From NCBI RefSeq assembly GCF_004118285.1, contig NZ_SDHY01000001.1, positions 248,001 through 312,000 on the forward strand: a DNA stretch of 64,000 nt, read 5' to 3'. Position 1 is the stretch's first letter; each line of letters opens with the position of its first letter. Made by a program: the position numbers and the translations under genes. Of the stretch, positions 1 through 9,977 are shown one piece after another. The stretch comes from Aquirufa rosea (GTDB taxonomy: Bacteria > Bacteroidota > Bacteroidia > Cytophagales > Spirosomataceae). Under the pieces are notes generated by a model. The model saw only the letters and a list, made by a program, of their open reading frames with translations. It searched no databases and had not been told where the DNA came from.

Positions 1-1
1 A

Positions 2-1885
<1,884 letters not shown>

Positions 1886-1888
1886 CGT

Positions 1889-2782
1889 ATGCACACATTA
1901 CCTAAATTTTATGGGGTAGCACCAGCCCTTATCACACCTATGCAGACTGATCGAACGATTGATTGGAAAGCATTGGCAGAATTGGTTCAGTATGTATCGA
2001 ATGGAGGTGTGGATTATTTGGTTGTCCAAGGAACAACGGGAGAATCTGTCACCACTACAGCTGATGAAAAGAAAAAAATCATAGCCACTGTTCAAGAATC
2101 CAATGAAAGAAATTTGCCCATTGTATATGGGTTAGGTGGAAATAATACAGAGAGTTTATTAAAGCAAATAAAGCAAACGTCTTTTGATGGGATTGATGCC
2201 ATTTTATCGGTTTGTCCCTATTATAATAAACCCAGTGCCCGTGGAGTTATACAACATTACCGTGCCGTTGCGGATGCCTCCCCAGTGCCTGTAATTTTAT
2301 ACAATATCCCTGGAAGAACAGGCATAAATTTAAGTCCTTCAACCATTTTAACATTAGCTGAGCACCCGAATATAATTGGCGTTAAGGAAGCGTCATGTGT
2401 AATAGAGCAGTGTATGGAAATAGCTGCGCATAAGCCATCAGATTTCTTGTTAATTTCTGGGGATGATGTACAAGCAGTTCCTATCATATCCATTGGGGGA
2501 GTAGGAGTTATGTCTGTTATTGCTAATGCATTTCCTCAACAATTCTCCGATATGATTCATGCGGCTTTAGAAGGTAATTTTGCAGAGGCGAGAAAATCGT
2601 TGGGAAGTTTCTTAGCCATAGATCCATATTTATATGAAGAAGGTAATCCCGTAGGTGTTAAGAAAATTTTAGCAATTAAAGGATTGATTCAAGCCCAAGT
2701 AAGAATGCCTTTGGCAGAAGCTTCCGATGAATTGGGAGTTAAATTATCTCGTATCATGAAACAAGAGAAAATATTTAATTAA
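1889..2782 (+). CDS. dapA: 4-hydroxy-tetrahydrodipicolinate synthase
   Basis: Condenses pyruvate with aspartate semialdehyde in the lysine/diaminopimelate pathway; cytoplasmic TIM barrel. The 297 residues are full length for the family. Every catalytic residue of the E. coli enzyme is found at a constant offset of five: Thr49-Thr50 (GTTGES), Tyr112, Tyr138 (LYNIPGRTG), Arg143 and the Schiff-base Lys166 (GVKEAS). It is packed between ligA (3 nt gap) and a Dabb-domain gene (3 nt gap), which looks like a housekeeping operon without functional coupling. The conserved Arg in the carboxylate-binding position favours true DapA over other aldolases of the superfamily such as N-acetylneuraminate lyase. 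Confidence 0.95.
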   Translation: MHTLPKFYGVAPALITPMQTDRTIDWKALAELVQYVSNGGVDYLVVQGTTGESVTTTADEKKKIIATVQESNERNLPIVYGLGGNNTESLLKQIKQTSFDGIDAILSVCPYYNKPSARGVIQHYRAVADASPVPVILYNIPGRTGINLSPSTILTLAEHPNIIGVKEASCVIEQCMEIAAHKPSDFLLISGDDVQAVPIISIGGVGVMSVIANAFPQQFSDMIHAALEGNFAEARKSLGSFLAIDPYLYEEGNPVGVKKILAIKGLIQAQVRMPLAEASDELGVKLSRIMKQEKIFN

Positions 2783-2785
2783 GAT

Positions 2786-3088
2786 ATGTTTGTACACGTA
2801 GTAAATTTTTGGCTAAAAAAAGGTTTAAGTGAGCAGGAAATTCAAGCATTTGAAATAGGGGTGAAGTCCCTCGCTCAAATTGAAAGTATTAAAGATTTCA
2901 ACGTAGGAAAACCTGCCAAAACAGAAAGACCAGTGATTGATCGCTCCTATGATTATTGCCTTTTGACCACTTTTGAAGGAGAAGCTGGACATGATTATTA
3001 TCAAACAGCTCCTATCCACTTAGAATTTATCAAAAACTGTGCTCAGTATTGGGACAGAATCTTAATCTATGATTCAGAAACTATTTAA
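2786..3088 (+). CDS. Dabb (stress-responsive alpha/beta barrel) domain protein
   Basis: A 100-residue single-domain protein of the Dabb family (dimeric ferredoxin-like alpha/beta barrel). The opening MFVHVVNFWLKKG, the central YDYCLLTTFEGEAG strand and the YQTAPIHLEFI helix followed by a final strand (RILIYDSE) match the family layout. Members are small cytoplasmic proteins whose reactions are mostly unknown. It starts 3 nt after dapA and its 3' end overlaps the next gene by 20 nt, so translation is likely coupled. I make no functional claim beyond the fold family. Confidence 0.8.
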   Translation: MFVHVVNFWLKKGLSEQEIQAFEIGVKSLAQIESIKDFNVGKPAKTERPVIDRSYDYCLLTTFEGEAGHDYYQTAPIHLEFIKNCAQYWDRILIYDSETI

Positions 3089-3518
3089 ATTATTCAGCCT
3101 AGCTTTACTATTTTCATTAGCAGCTTGCTCTAAAAACGTCAAACCATCTACATACTATTCCCCTAATTTCAAAGATGGTGGAGTAGACCGTCATGATGGT
3201 TTGGGATTTGAAATTCCTGTTAAATATGCCATTGAAGTATTTTATTTCAATGAAAATCCTAAACAATCATACGAGGTAATAGATTTGGTTAGTATCTCGG
3301 GGGAAGTTCCTTTAGAAGACAAGCAAACTGTCAATGGCAAAATGCTCAACCGCGGAAACCACCAACTTAAGAAACAAGAATTATTAAGTCAAATGGTGGA
3401 AAAAGCTACTGAAATGGGGGCAAGCGCCCTGATGGATGTAAAATATCAAGTATATAGCACCCAATACGCGACTGGATACACTTTTAGTGGAAAAGCGATT
3501 CGTTACGTGTTGAAATAA
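3069..3518 (+). CDS. small lipoprotein of unknown function
   Basis: 149 residues beginning with a lipoprotein signal: basic start, hydrophobic core FSLALLFSLAA and a lipobox ending LAAC (Cys20), so it should be lipidated and face the periplasm or the outer membrane. The mature part has no motif I recognise; it contains a run of alternating strands (VIDLVSISGEVPLED) and ends in GYTFSGKAIRYVLK. The ATG at 3069 lies inside the end of the Dabb gene, in another frame. Its last 35 nt are also read as the C-terminus of the fucosidase on the opposite strand. Conserved hypothetical at best. Confidence 0.75.
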   Translation: MIQKLFKLFSLALLFSLAACSKNVKPSTYYSPNFKDGGVDRHDGLGFEIPVKYAIEVFYFNENPKQSYEVIDLVSISGEVPLEDKQTVNGKMLNRGNHQLKKQELLSQMVEKATEMGASALMDVKYQVYSTQYATGYTFSGKAIRYVLK

Positions 3519-4920
3519 TTCGGTATAGTTCAAGATTAGAAATTAGAGGTTGCGCTCTGGAGTCTTCCAAAAATACCCGAATTTGTTTTACCATTTTTTC
3601 AGGAAAGGTAATCATTCTTTTATATCCTATTGTTTTGCCATTTAAAGTCAACTTTTCACCTGATTCAAGGGTAATTTCTATGGAGAAAGCTTTAATTCTT
3701 TGACCTAATGTAATAGGTTCTTGAAGCATAAAAGCATTAGCTCTGACAGCTTTATTAAACATCAAATCAATATAGGCTCGCTTGTCATTAGATTCTGGTG
3801 CCCAAGCCGTATTAATGGATTTATCTGTCAATAACTTAGAGGAATAATTGGAATTGTGCGTAGAACTAACTCGAATGACGCTATTTGTCGGATTAATCAA
3901 ATTAATTAATCCTTTCTTTCTAAGATCCGCGAAACCTATCATTGCAGCAGAATCATTTGGATGAATTAATCCTCGTGTATCCACGGGTATATTCAATAGT
4001 AAATTAGCATTTCTGCCCACAGAAGCCACATAGATTTTCATGAGTGAGTCAGGACTTTTTACTTTATTATCCTCATTAGGATGGTAATACCAGCCTGGTC
4101 TAATTGAAACATCTACCTCGGGAGCAACCCAATGACTACCATTTTCTTGCCCATTTCGATACTTATCAAAATTTGGAAATCCAGGATATATCTCGTCCTT
4201 ATTAAATGGAGACCAAGAGGTTTCATAGTTATAGCCTCTTTCATTGCCTACCCAACGGATATCAGGACCATTATCGGAAAATTGAACGGCATCTGGCTGA
4301 TACTTATTTACCATAGAATGAAAAAGAGGCCAATCATATACTTGCTTTTTACCATTAGGACCTTCACCATTCGCCCCATCGTACCAAAATTCAAAAATAG
4401 GACCATATTGCGTTAATAACTCTTTTTGCATTTTAGCATAAATCTTGTTGTATTCATCTGTACCATAAGCAGGATGAAAACGATCCCATGGAGAAAGATA
4501 AATTCCCATTTTTAAACCATATTCCTTACAAGCATTGGCTAATTCTTTGACTACATCTCCTTTTCCATTTTTCCACGGAGATTTTGCCACGGTATGACTA
4601 GTAAATTTGGATGGATATAAGGCAAATCCATCATGGTGTTTGGCAGTCAGTATCAATCCCTTCATACCAGAAGCTTTGGCTATTCGAGCCCATTGCCGAC
4701 AATCCAGAGCAGAAGGATTAAAGTTATTTGGAGCCTCTTTTCCCTCCCCCCATTCCACGTTGGTGAATGTGTTCATATTGAAATGAACAAAACCATAATA
4801 CTCCATGGCTTGCCATTTCAATTGTTTGGAAGAGGGAAGTGGAGCAAGAGGTGATATTTGTTGGGCTTGGCTAGTTAAAATGATACCCAAAAAAGAAAAG
4901 AAAAGTAAAATAACACGCAT
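3484..4920 (-). CDS. secreted alpha-L-fucosidase, GH29
   Basis: Releases L-fucose from glycans outside the cytoplasm. I choose the ATG at 4920 (478 residues) and not the longer frame from 4986, because from 4920 the protein opens with a clean signal peptide (MRVILLFFSFLGIILTSQA, cleavage before QQ). GH29 marks are the LTAKHHDGFALYPS segment and the FEFWYDGANGEG motif, whose Asp (residue 181 from this start) is the expected nucleophile; that motif form resembles the alpha-1,3/1,4-specific GH29-B branch. The last ~130 residues look like a discoidin-type beta-sandwich (F5/8 type C). It is divergent from the fucose-uptake operon and so supplies its substrate. The 3' end overlaps the lipoprotein gene on + by 35 nt. 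Confidence 0.92.
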   Translation of the reverse strand: MRVILLFFSFLGIILTSQAQQISPLAPLPSSKQLKWQAMEYYGFVHFNMNTFTNVEWGEGKEAPNNFNPSALDCRQWARIAKASGMKGLILTAKHHDGFALYPSKFTSHTVAKSPWKNGKGDVVKELANACKEYGLKMGIYLSPWDRFHPAYGTDEYNKIYAKMQKELLTQYGPIFEFWYDGANGEGPNGKKQVYDWPLFHSMVNKYQPDAVQFSDNGPDIRWVGNERGYNYETSWSPFNKDEIYPGFPNFDKYRNGQENGSHWVAPEVDVSIRPGWYYHPNEDNKVKSPDSLMKIYVASVGRNANLLLNIPVDTRGLIHPNDSAAMIGFADLRKKGLINLINPTNSVIRVSSTHNSNYSSKLLTDKSINTAWAPESNDKRAYIDLMFNKAVRANAFMLQEPITLGQRIKAFSIEITLESGEKLTLNGKTIGYKRMITFPEKMVKQIRVFLEDSRAQPLISNLELYRIISTRNESLFH

Positions 4921-5140
4921 TTGAATAGGTGATATAAAATTGAAAGTAGAAAAACAGATATACAAAAATGTATTTAAATGATACAATAAATTTAAAGAAA
5001 TTTACCTTAAACTCAATTGCAGGAAAAAAGTTTGAATTTTTTTAACATTTTACATGAAAATATTGAGCAAAAATCTGAAAAAAAATAAAAAAAGAGGGTA
5101 AATTAAGCCAACTAAACTCTTTTAACTCTAAAGTGAATAC
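4921..5140. promoter_or_regulatory. divergent control region between fucosidase and fucose operon
   Basis: 220 nt without a gene, very AT-rich, between the fucosidase (-) and fucP (+). It should contain both promoters. Visible structure: an inverted repeat ATACA-aaaa-TGTAT at 4960-4973, 40 nt from the fucosidase start, and a direct repeat AACTCT at 5115-5120 and 5124-5129 just before fucP. A near-consensus -7 element (CATTTTTG on -) overlaps the inverted repeat. These could be operator sites for a fucose-responsive regulator, but no regulator gene lies nearby and none of this is proven. Confidence 0.35.
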
Positions 5141-6484
5141 ATGGCATTACCTCTAAATACAGATGATCAATTGGAATTAAGTCAAAGCAAAGACAATACT
5201 AATTATTTAGTTCCTTTTATTTTAGTTACTAGCTTATTTTTTTTGTGGGGTTTAGCCAACAGTCTTAATGGCACCTTAGTTAAACAGTTTCAAATAGCTT
5301 TAGACTTACAACGTTGGCAAGCCAATATAGTTGAAACCGCCTTTTACATGGGTTATTTTGTCATGGCAATTCCTGCTGGTATGGTCATGAAAAAGCTTGG
5401 TTATAAAATGGGTATCCTCATGGGACTCATTTTATATGCCGCTGGGGCTTTCTTATTTTATCCAGCAGCCTCGGTCAGAGAATATAGTTTTTTTTTAGGA
5501 GCCTTATTTTTAATAGCTAGTGGCATTGCATTTTTGGAAACTGCCGCCAATTTGTATGTTACTGTATTAGGAGATCCTAAAAAAGGTGATTTTCGACTTA
5601 ATTTAGCTCAATCATTCAATGGAATCAGTACTATTTTAGGACCTGTCATTGGTGGTTTATTTATTTTTTCAGATCAAGAATATACCCGAGATTATCTTCA
5701 AAGCCTACCTAAGTTGGAAGCAGAGGCTATTCGTGTACACCAAGCTGCATCGGTACAAGGTCCATATTTAATCATCGGATTGGTTGTTGCCTTGGTTGCC
5801 ATTTTATTTGCTATTACCAAAATGCCGGAAGTGAAGGCAGCGGGAGAAAGTAAATCATATACAGGCAATGTCAGTATAATCAGTTTATTAAAGCATAAAC
5901 ATTTACGTCTTGGCGTCATTGCACAATTTTGTAATATAGGAGCTCAGGTATCACTTTGGGGAAATTTTGTTGACTTTAAATTAGATTTTGCTCGAGATTC
6001 TAATTTATGGATTGTAGAGCAAATCTATCAAACTTCGTCGAGCATGACTCCTACACAAATTGCGAGTTTTCATGCCTCTTTTGCTTTTATACTCTTCATG
6101 GTAGGTCGATTTATAGGTACCTATTTCATGGGCAAATTTGAATCCAATCGTGTATTAGGAATTTATGCCATTGGATCGGTACTGTCCATTATAATCGCCA
6201 TGTTAGGTGGAGGAATATTATCGGTAATTGCATTAATGATGGTATATTTTTTCCAATCCATCATGTTTCCTACTATCTTTGCGCTAGCATGTAAAGATTT
6301 GGGGGAAGGATCTAAGCTGGCATCCTCGTTAATTATTATGTCTATTGTGGGTGGAGCCGTTATTCCTCCATTTACTGCATATTTATTTAAAATAGGACCT
6401 TCCTTAGCATTAAGTATACCTCTTGCTTGCTTTTTGTTTATCGTATTTTACGCGTACCAAGGATTTAAAATCCAAAAAGTCTAG
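5141..6484 (+). CDS. fucP: L-fucose:H+ symporter, MFS (FHS family)
   Basis: Twelve-helix inner-membrane permease that should import L-fucose. 447 residues align closely with E. coli FucP: FFLWGLANSLNG, GYFVMAIPAGMVMKKLGYK, FLETAANLYVTVLG and RLNLAQSFNG are all recognisable. The acidic residue of TM4 (Glu133, matching Glu135 in E. coli) is kept. The Asp46 position of TM1, essential for proton coupling in E. coli, is Gly44 here, while a neutral residue of TM2 has become Glu65. It heads the operon, and the mutarotase follows after 4 nt. The family also includes glucose/galactose (GluP) and N-acetylglucosamine carriers, so the substrate is inferred mainly from context. Confidence 0.88.
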   Translation: MALPLNTDDQLELSQSKDNTNYLVPFILVTSLFFLWGLANSLNGTLVKQFQIALDLQRWQANIVETAFYMGYFVMAIPAGMVMKKLGYKMGILMGLILYAAGAFLFYPAASVREYSFFLGALFLIASGIAFLETAANLYVTVLGDPKKGDFRLNLAQSFNGISTILGPVIGGLFIFSDQEYTRDYLQSLPKLEAEAIRVHQAASVQGPYLIIGLVVALVAILFAITKMPEVKAAGESKSYTGNVSIISLLKHKHLRLGVIAQFCNIGAQVSLWGNFVDFKLDFARDSNLWIVEQIYQTSSSMTPTQIASFHASFAFILFMVGRFIGTYFMGKFESNRVLGIYAIGSVLSIIIAMLGGGILSVIALMMVYFFQSIMFPTIFALACKDLGEGSKLASSLIIMSIVGGAVIPPFTAYLFKIGPSLALSIPLACFLFIVFYAYQGFKIQKV

Positions 6485-6488
6485 GGAT

Positions 6489-6818
6489 ATGCAACGATTT
6501 ATGCTGATTCTCGACTTAAAAAATGAATCTAAACTTATTGAAACCTATGAAAACTATCACAAAAACATCCCCGCACATATTGCGGAAAGTATTCGTGCCT
6601 CTGGAATTGAATCCATGGAGATTTTTCGCTTTGAAAACCGATTAGTCATGGAGATTGTTGCCCATGACCATTTTAGTTTTGAAAAAAAGCAAATGATGGA
6701 CGCCTCAAATTCAAAAGTTCAGGAATGGGAACAATTAATGAGTCAATTTCAACAAGTAATACCCGGGACCTCCAAAGGTCAAAAATGGGTGTTAACCAAA
6801 CGAATTTTTAAACTATAA
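6489..6818 (+). CDS. RhaM-type L-fucose/L-rhamnose mutarotase
   Basis: Interconverts alpha and beta anomers of a 6-deoxy-hexose so that it can be used by the dehydrogenase. I start at the ATG at 6489 (109 residues), 4 nt after fucP; a longer in-frame start at 6423 would overlap fucP by 62 nt and adds a non-family tail. The start MQRFMLILDLKN, the YHKNIPAHIAESIRASGI segment (Tyr20 and His24 match the Tyr18/His22 pair of E. coli RhaM) and the closing WVLTKRIFKL fit the family of about 104 residues. In this locus L-fucose is the likely substrate; the sequence alone does not separate fucose from rhamnose. Confidence 0.8.
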   Translation: MQRFMLILDLKNESKLIETYENYHKNIPAHIAESIRASGIESMEIFRFENRLVMEIVAHDHFSFEKKQMMDASNSKVQEWEQLMSQFQQVIPGTSKGQKWVLTKRIFKL

Positions 6819-6832
6819 TTAATGCTATTTTA

Positions 6833-8488
6833 ATGTCCCGTTCTTATTTACATATACATCCAAAAGATAATTTACTCGTTGCTCTAAAAGATTTAAAAGC
6901 TGGAACTATTATAGAACATCTAGGTCAAAAAATTACCTTACAAGAAGATATTGCTGCTAAACATAAATTTACTACTCATGCTATTCCTAAAGGAGAAACG
7001 GCTACCATGTATGGTGTTTTAGTAGGAGTGGCCTCACAAAATATTCCTCAAGGTGGCCTCATTCATACTTTTAATTTACATCATGCCTCACAAGATTTCT
7101 TGGGAAAACAAAAAGAATATGAGTGGGAAGCTCCAAATGTAGAGCGATGGAAAAATACCACATTTAGGGGCTATCATCGTCCAGACGGGCAGGTGGGTAC
7201 TCAGAACTACTGGTTAGTGATTCCGCTGGTATTTTGCGAAAATAGAAATATCGAGCTACTTAAAAATGCCTTTATTAAAGGTTTAGGATTTCAAAAAAAT
7301 GACCCATTTACAGATCAGGTTATCGAATTAAAGAAGCAATTTGAAAGTGGGAGTGAATTAAAAACTAGTGAGATTAAAAAGTCCTTCCAAGGTGAATTAC
7401 TTCAAAAATCTACCTCTTTCCCCAACGTTGATGGCATTAAATTTTTAAGACATGAAAGTGGCTGTGGAGAGAGTAAAGATGATTCAGAAATGCTTTGCGC
7501 CTTATTGGCAGGATATTGTGTCAATCCCAATGTAGGTGGTATTACCGTCTTGAGTCTGGGTTGCCAACATTCTCAAATAGAAACCTTTAAGCAATGCTTA
7601 AAAGCTATTGACCCCAATTTTTCCAAGCCTATTCATTTTTTCGAACAACAACAGGATGAAGGTAGTGGCGTAGAAAATTTGTTAAGTAAAGTTATTCTAA
7701 AAACTTTCCAAGGATTGGTGGAAATCAATCAAATCAGAAGAGAAGATGCCCCATTATCTAAGCTACGTCTTGGTGTAAAATGTGGTGGTTCAGATGGCTT
7801 TTCAGGAATTTCCGCCAACCCTGCAATTGGTCACACTGCTGACTTATTAGTAGCCTTAGGAGGAACCGTCATGATTGCAGAATTTCCCGAGTTATGTGGG
7901 GTAGAACAAGAATTACAAAATAGATCCATCAATGCCACTGTAGCTGATAATTTTGGCAAACTCATGCGTGAGTATGCCAAAAGAGCCGAAGCTGTGGGTG
8001 CTGGCTTTGATATGAATCCTTCACCAGGAAATATTAAGGATGGCTTGATAACCGATGCGATAAAATCTGCAGGAGCAGCTAAAAAAGCTGGAACTTCACC
8101 CATAGTGGATGCCTTGGGCTATGGTCAATATGCCAAAAAAAATGGTTTGAATTTAGTTTGCACCCCTGGAAATGATGTATTAGCTACCACAGGTATGGCT
8201 GGGGCAGGTGCTACTGTCCAATTATTTACCACAGGTTTAGGTACACCAACAGGGAATCCTATTAGTCCTATGGTAAAATTATCTACCAACACCCGTTTAG
8301 CAGAAAAGCTACCAGAAATCATTGATATCGATTGTGGACCAATTATTTCAGGTGAAAAAACCGTAGAAGAAATGGGAGAAGAAATTTTAGATTATGTCAT
8401 ACGTTTAGCTTCTGGCGAAATTAATACAAAAGCCATGGAATTAGGGCAAGATGATTTCATGTTCTGGAGAAGAGGAGTTTCATTATAA
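6833..8488 (+). CDS. UxaA-family sugar-acid dehydratase, candidate L-fuconate dehydratase
   Basis: 551 residues with the two-domain layout of altronate/galactarate dehydratases: a small N-terminal SAF domain (about 1-90, DNLLVALKDLKAGTIIE) and a large C-terminal lyase domain. The latter contains GYHRPDGQVGTQNYW, the ESGCGESKDD segment, KCGGSDGFSGISANPAIG and CTPGNDVLATTGMAGAGA, characteristic of the family and expected to hold the Fe2+ or other metal. By position between mutarotase and 2-keto-3-deoxy-L-fuconate dehydrogenase the natural reaction is L-fuconate to 2-keto-3-deoxy-L-fuconate. This step is done by an enolase-superfamily enzyme in Xanthomonas, so the assignment is inference; altronate remains possible. 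Confidence 0.78.
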   Translation: MSRSYLHIHPKDNLLVALKDLKAGTIIEHLGQKITLQEDIAAKHKFTTHAIPKGETATMYGVLVGVASQNIPQGGLIHTFNLHHASQDFLGKQKEYEWEAPNVERWKNTTFRGYHRPDGQVGTQNYWLVIPLVFCENRNIELLKNAFIKGLGFQKNDPFTDQVIELKKQFESGSELKTSEIKKSFQGELLQKSTSFPNVDGIKFLRHESGCGESKDDSEMLCALLAGYCVNPNVGGITVLSLGCQHSQIETFKQCLKAIDPNFSKPIHFFEQQQDEGSGVENLLSKVILKTFQGLVEINQIRREDAPLSKLRLGVKCGGSDGFSGISANPAIGHTADLLVALGGTVMIAEFPELCGVEQELQNRSINATVADNFGKLMREYAKRAEAVGAGFDMNPSPGNIKDGLITDAIKSAGAAKKAGTSPIVDALGYGQYAKKNGLNLVCTPGNDVLATTGMAGAGATVQLFTTGLGTPTGNPISPMVKLSTNTRLAEKLPEIIDIDCGPIISGEKTVEEMGEEILDYVIRLASGEINTKAMELGQDDFMFWRRGVSL

Positions 8489-8497
8489 TATTGATGT

Positions 8498-9265
8498 ATG
8501 TTATTCTCATTACAACAAAAAATAGCAGTCATTACTGGAGGGGGATCAGGAATAGGAAAAGCAATTTCCTTACTGTTTGCCCAGCAAGGAGCAGAGGTTC
8601 ATTTACTAGACCTAGAAAATGAAACATCACGAGCTACAGAGAAAGAGTTAAAAAAAATATCTCCCCAATCCTCTTTGCATATTGTAAATATCGCAAATAT
8701 GGAAGAGGTGAAAAATATTTCTAGGCAAATTGGTCATATAGACATTTTGATTAACAATGCTGGAATAGCACAAATTGGAAATGTAGAGAATACCACCTCA
8801 GAAGGTTTTCAAGCTATTTTTGATGTCAATGTCAAAGGCGCATTTCATTGTATACAAGCGTTTATTCCTAGCATGTTAGCGAAATCTAATGGGGTAATTC
8901 TCAATATGGCATCAGTAGCAGCATCCGTTGGTATTCCTGATCGTTTTGGATATTCCATGACCAAAGGAGCTATCAGGTCTATGACTCAATCTGTGGCTAA
9001 GGATTATGTAAAGCAGGGCATCCGATGTAATTGCATTTCGCCAGGAAGAGTACATACACCATTTGTTGATGGATTTATTGCAAAAAACTACCCGGATAAA
9101 AAAGAAGAGATGTTTGCCAAATTATCGGCAACACAACCTATTGGACGCATGGCAGAACCACAAGAAATAGCCTTTTTAGCATTATATTTATGTTCAGATG
9201 AAGCCTCATTTATCACGGGTTGTGATTATCCCATTGATGGAGGATTTACCTATTTAAACAACTAA
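8498..9265 (+). CDS. SDR dehydrogenase, candidate 2-keto-3-deoxy-L-fuconate dehydrogenase
   Basis: Classical short-chain dehydrogenase of 255 residues. It has the nucleotide-binding TGGGSGIGKA motif (12-23), NNAG, and an intact Ser-Tyr-Lys triad (NMASVAAS...RFGYSMTKGA). The C-terminal segment YPIDGGFTYLNN is typical of this group. It should oxidise the C4 hydroxyl of 2-keto-3-deoxy-L-fuconate with NAD+, giving 2,4-diketo-3-deoxy-L-fuconate, the substrate of the FAH-family enzyme encoded two genes downstream. Start is ATG, 9 nt after the dehydratase. Of the three SDRs in the region this one has the best fit to that step, but SDR substrate calls from sequence are moderate at best. Confidence 0.8.
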   Translation: MLFSLQQKIAVITGGGSGIGKAISLLFAQQGAEVHLLDLENETSRATEKELKKISPQSSLHIVNIANMEEVKNISRQIGHIDILINNAGIAQIGNVENTTSEGFQAIFDVNVKGAFHCIQAFIPSMLAKSNGVILNMASVAASVGIPDRFGYSMTKGAIRSMTQSVAKDYVKQGIRCNCISPGRVHTPFVDGFIAKNYPDKKEEMFAKLSATQPIGRMAEPQEIAFLALYLCSDEASFITGCDYPIDGGFTYLNN

Positions 9266-9276
9266 CCTAAATTCGT

Positions 9277-9954
9277 ATGAAAAGAAAAATCATATTTTCA
9301 ATTGCTCTTTTACTTGTCTCTTTGAGTTCATTTTCACCAGCAAATCCTATTCGAATCGTATTTTTTGGTGATTCTATCACTCAGGCTGGAGTGTCCAAAA
9401 CCGGGTATATCACTCAAATGCTGAGTATGTTGGCTAACCAAGGGATTGCAGACAAATATGAATTAATCGGTGCAGGAATAGGAGGGAACAAAATTTATGA
9501 TTTGTACCTACGTCATGAAGATGATTTACTTGCTAAAAAACCCAATATCACGGTCATATATATTGGCATCAATGATGTTTGGCATAAGACATCCTCTAGA
9601 ACAGGAACTGATGCGGATAAATTTGAAAAATTTTACAATGCTCTTATCAAAAAAGTTCAAGCGTCTGGTAGTCAAGTGGTTCTTTGCACTCCAACCGTCA
9701 TTGGAGAGCGGTATGATGCTACCAATGAAAACGACGGAGATTTAAACCGTTATTCAGATATCATTCGTAAAATTGCGAAGAACAATAATTGTACCTTAAT
9801 CGACTTGAGAAAAGCATTTTTGGCTTATGAACAAGCGAACAATACTGAGAACAAGGAATCTGGAATCTTGACCACCGACCGAGTTCATTTAAATGAAAAT
9901 GGAAATAAATTTTTGGCTGAAACCATGTGGTCTGTGCTAAAAGATCTAAAATAA
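9277..9954 (+). CDS. secreted SGNH/GDSL hydrolase (carbohydrate esterase-like)
   Basis: 225 residues with an N-terminal signal peptide (MKRKIIFSIALLLVSLSSFSPA), so it acts in the periplasm or outside. The SGNH blocks are all present: IVFFGDSITQAG with the nucleophilic Ser (block I), GAGIGG (II), YIGINDVWH with the oxyanion Asn (III) and TDRVHLNENG with the catalytic Asp/His (V). The type resembles rhamnogalacturonan acetylesterases and lysophospholipase-like deacetylases. It lies 11 nt after the SDR, inside the fucose operon, and could remove acetyl groups from fucosylated glycans before the fucosidase acts. The ester substrate is not shown by the sequence. Confidence 0.85.
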   Translation: MKRKIIFSIALLLVSLSSFSPANPIRIVFFGDSITQAGVSKTGYITQMLSMLANQGIADKYELIGAGIGGNKIYDLYLRHEDDLLAKKPNITVIYIGINDVWHKTSSRTGTDADKFEKFYNALIKKVQASGSQVVLCTPTVIGERYDATNENDGDLNRYSDIIRKIAKNNNCTLIDLRKAFLAYEQANNTENKESGILTTDRVHLNENGNKFLAETMWSVLKDLK

Positions 9955-9977
9955 TCATCGAGTAAATATATATTCCC

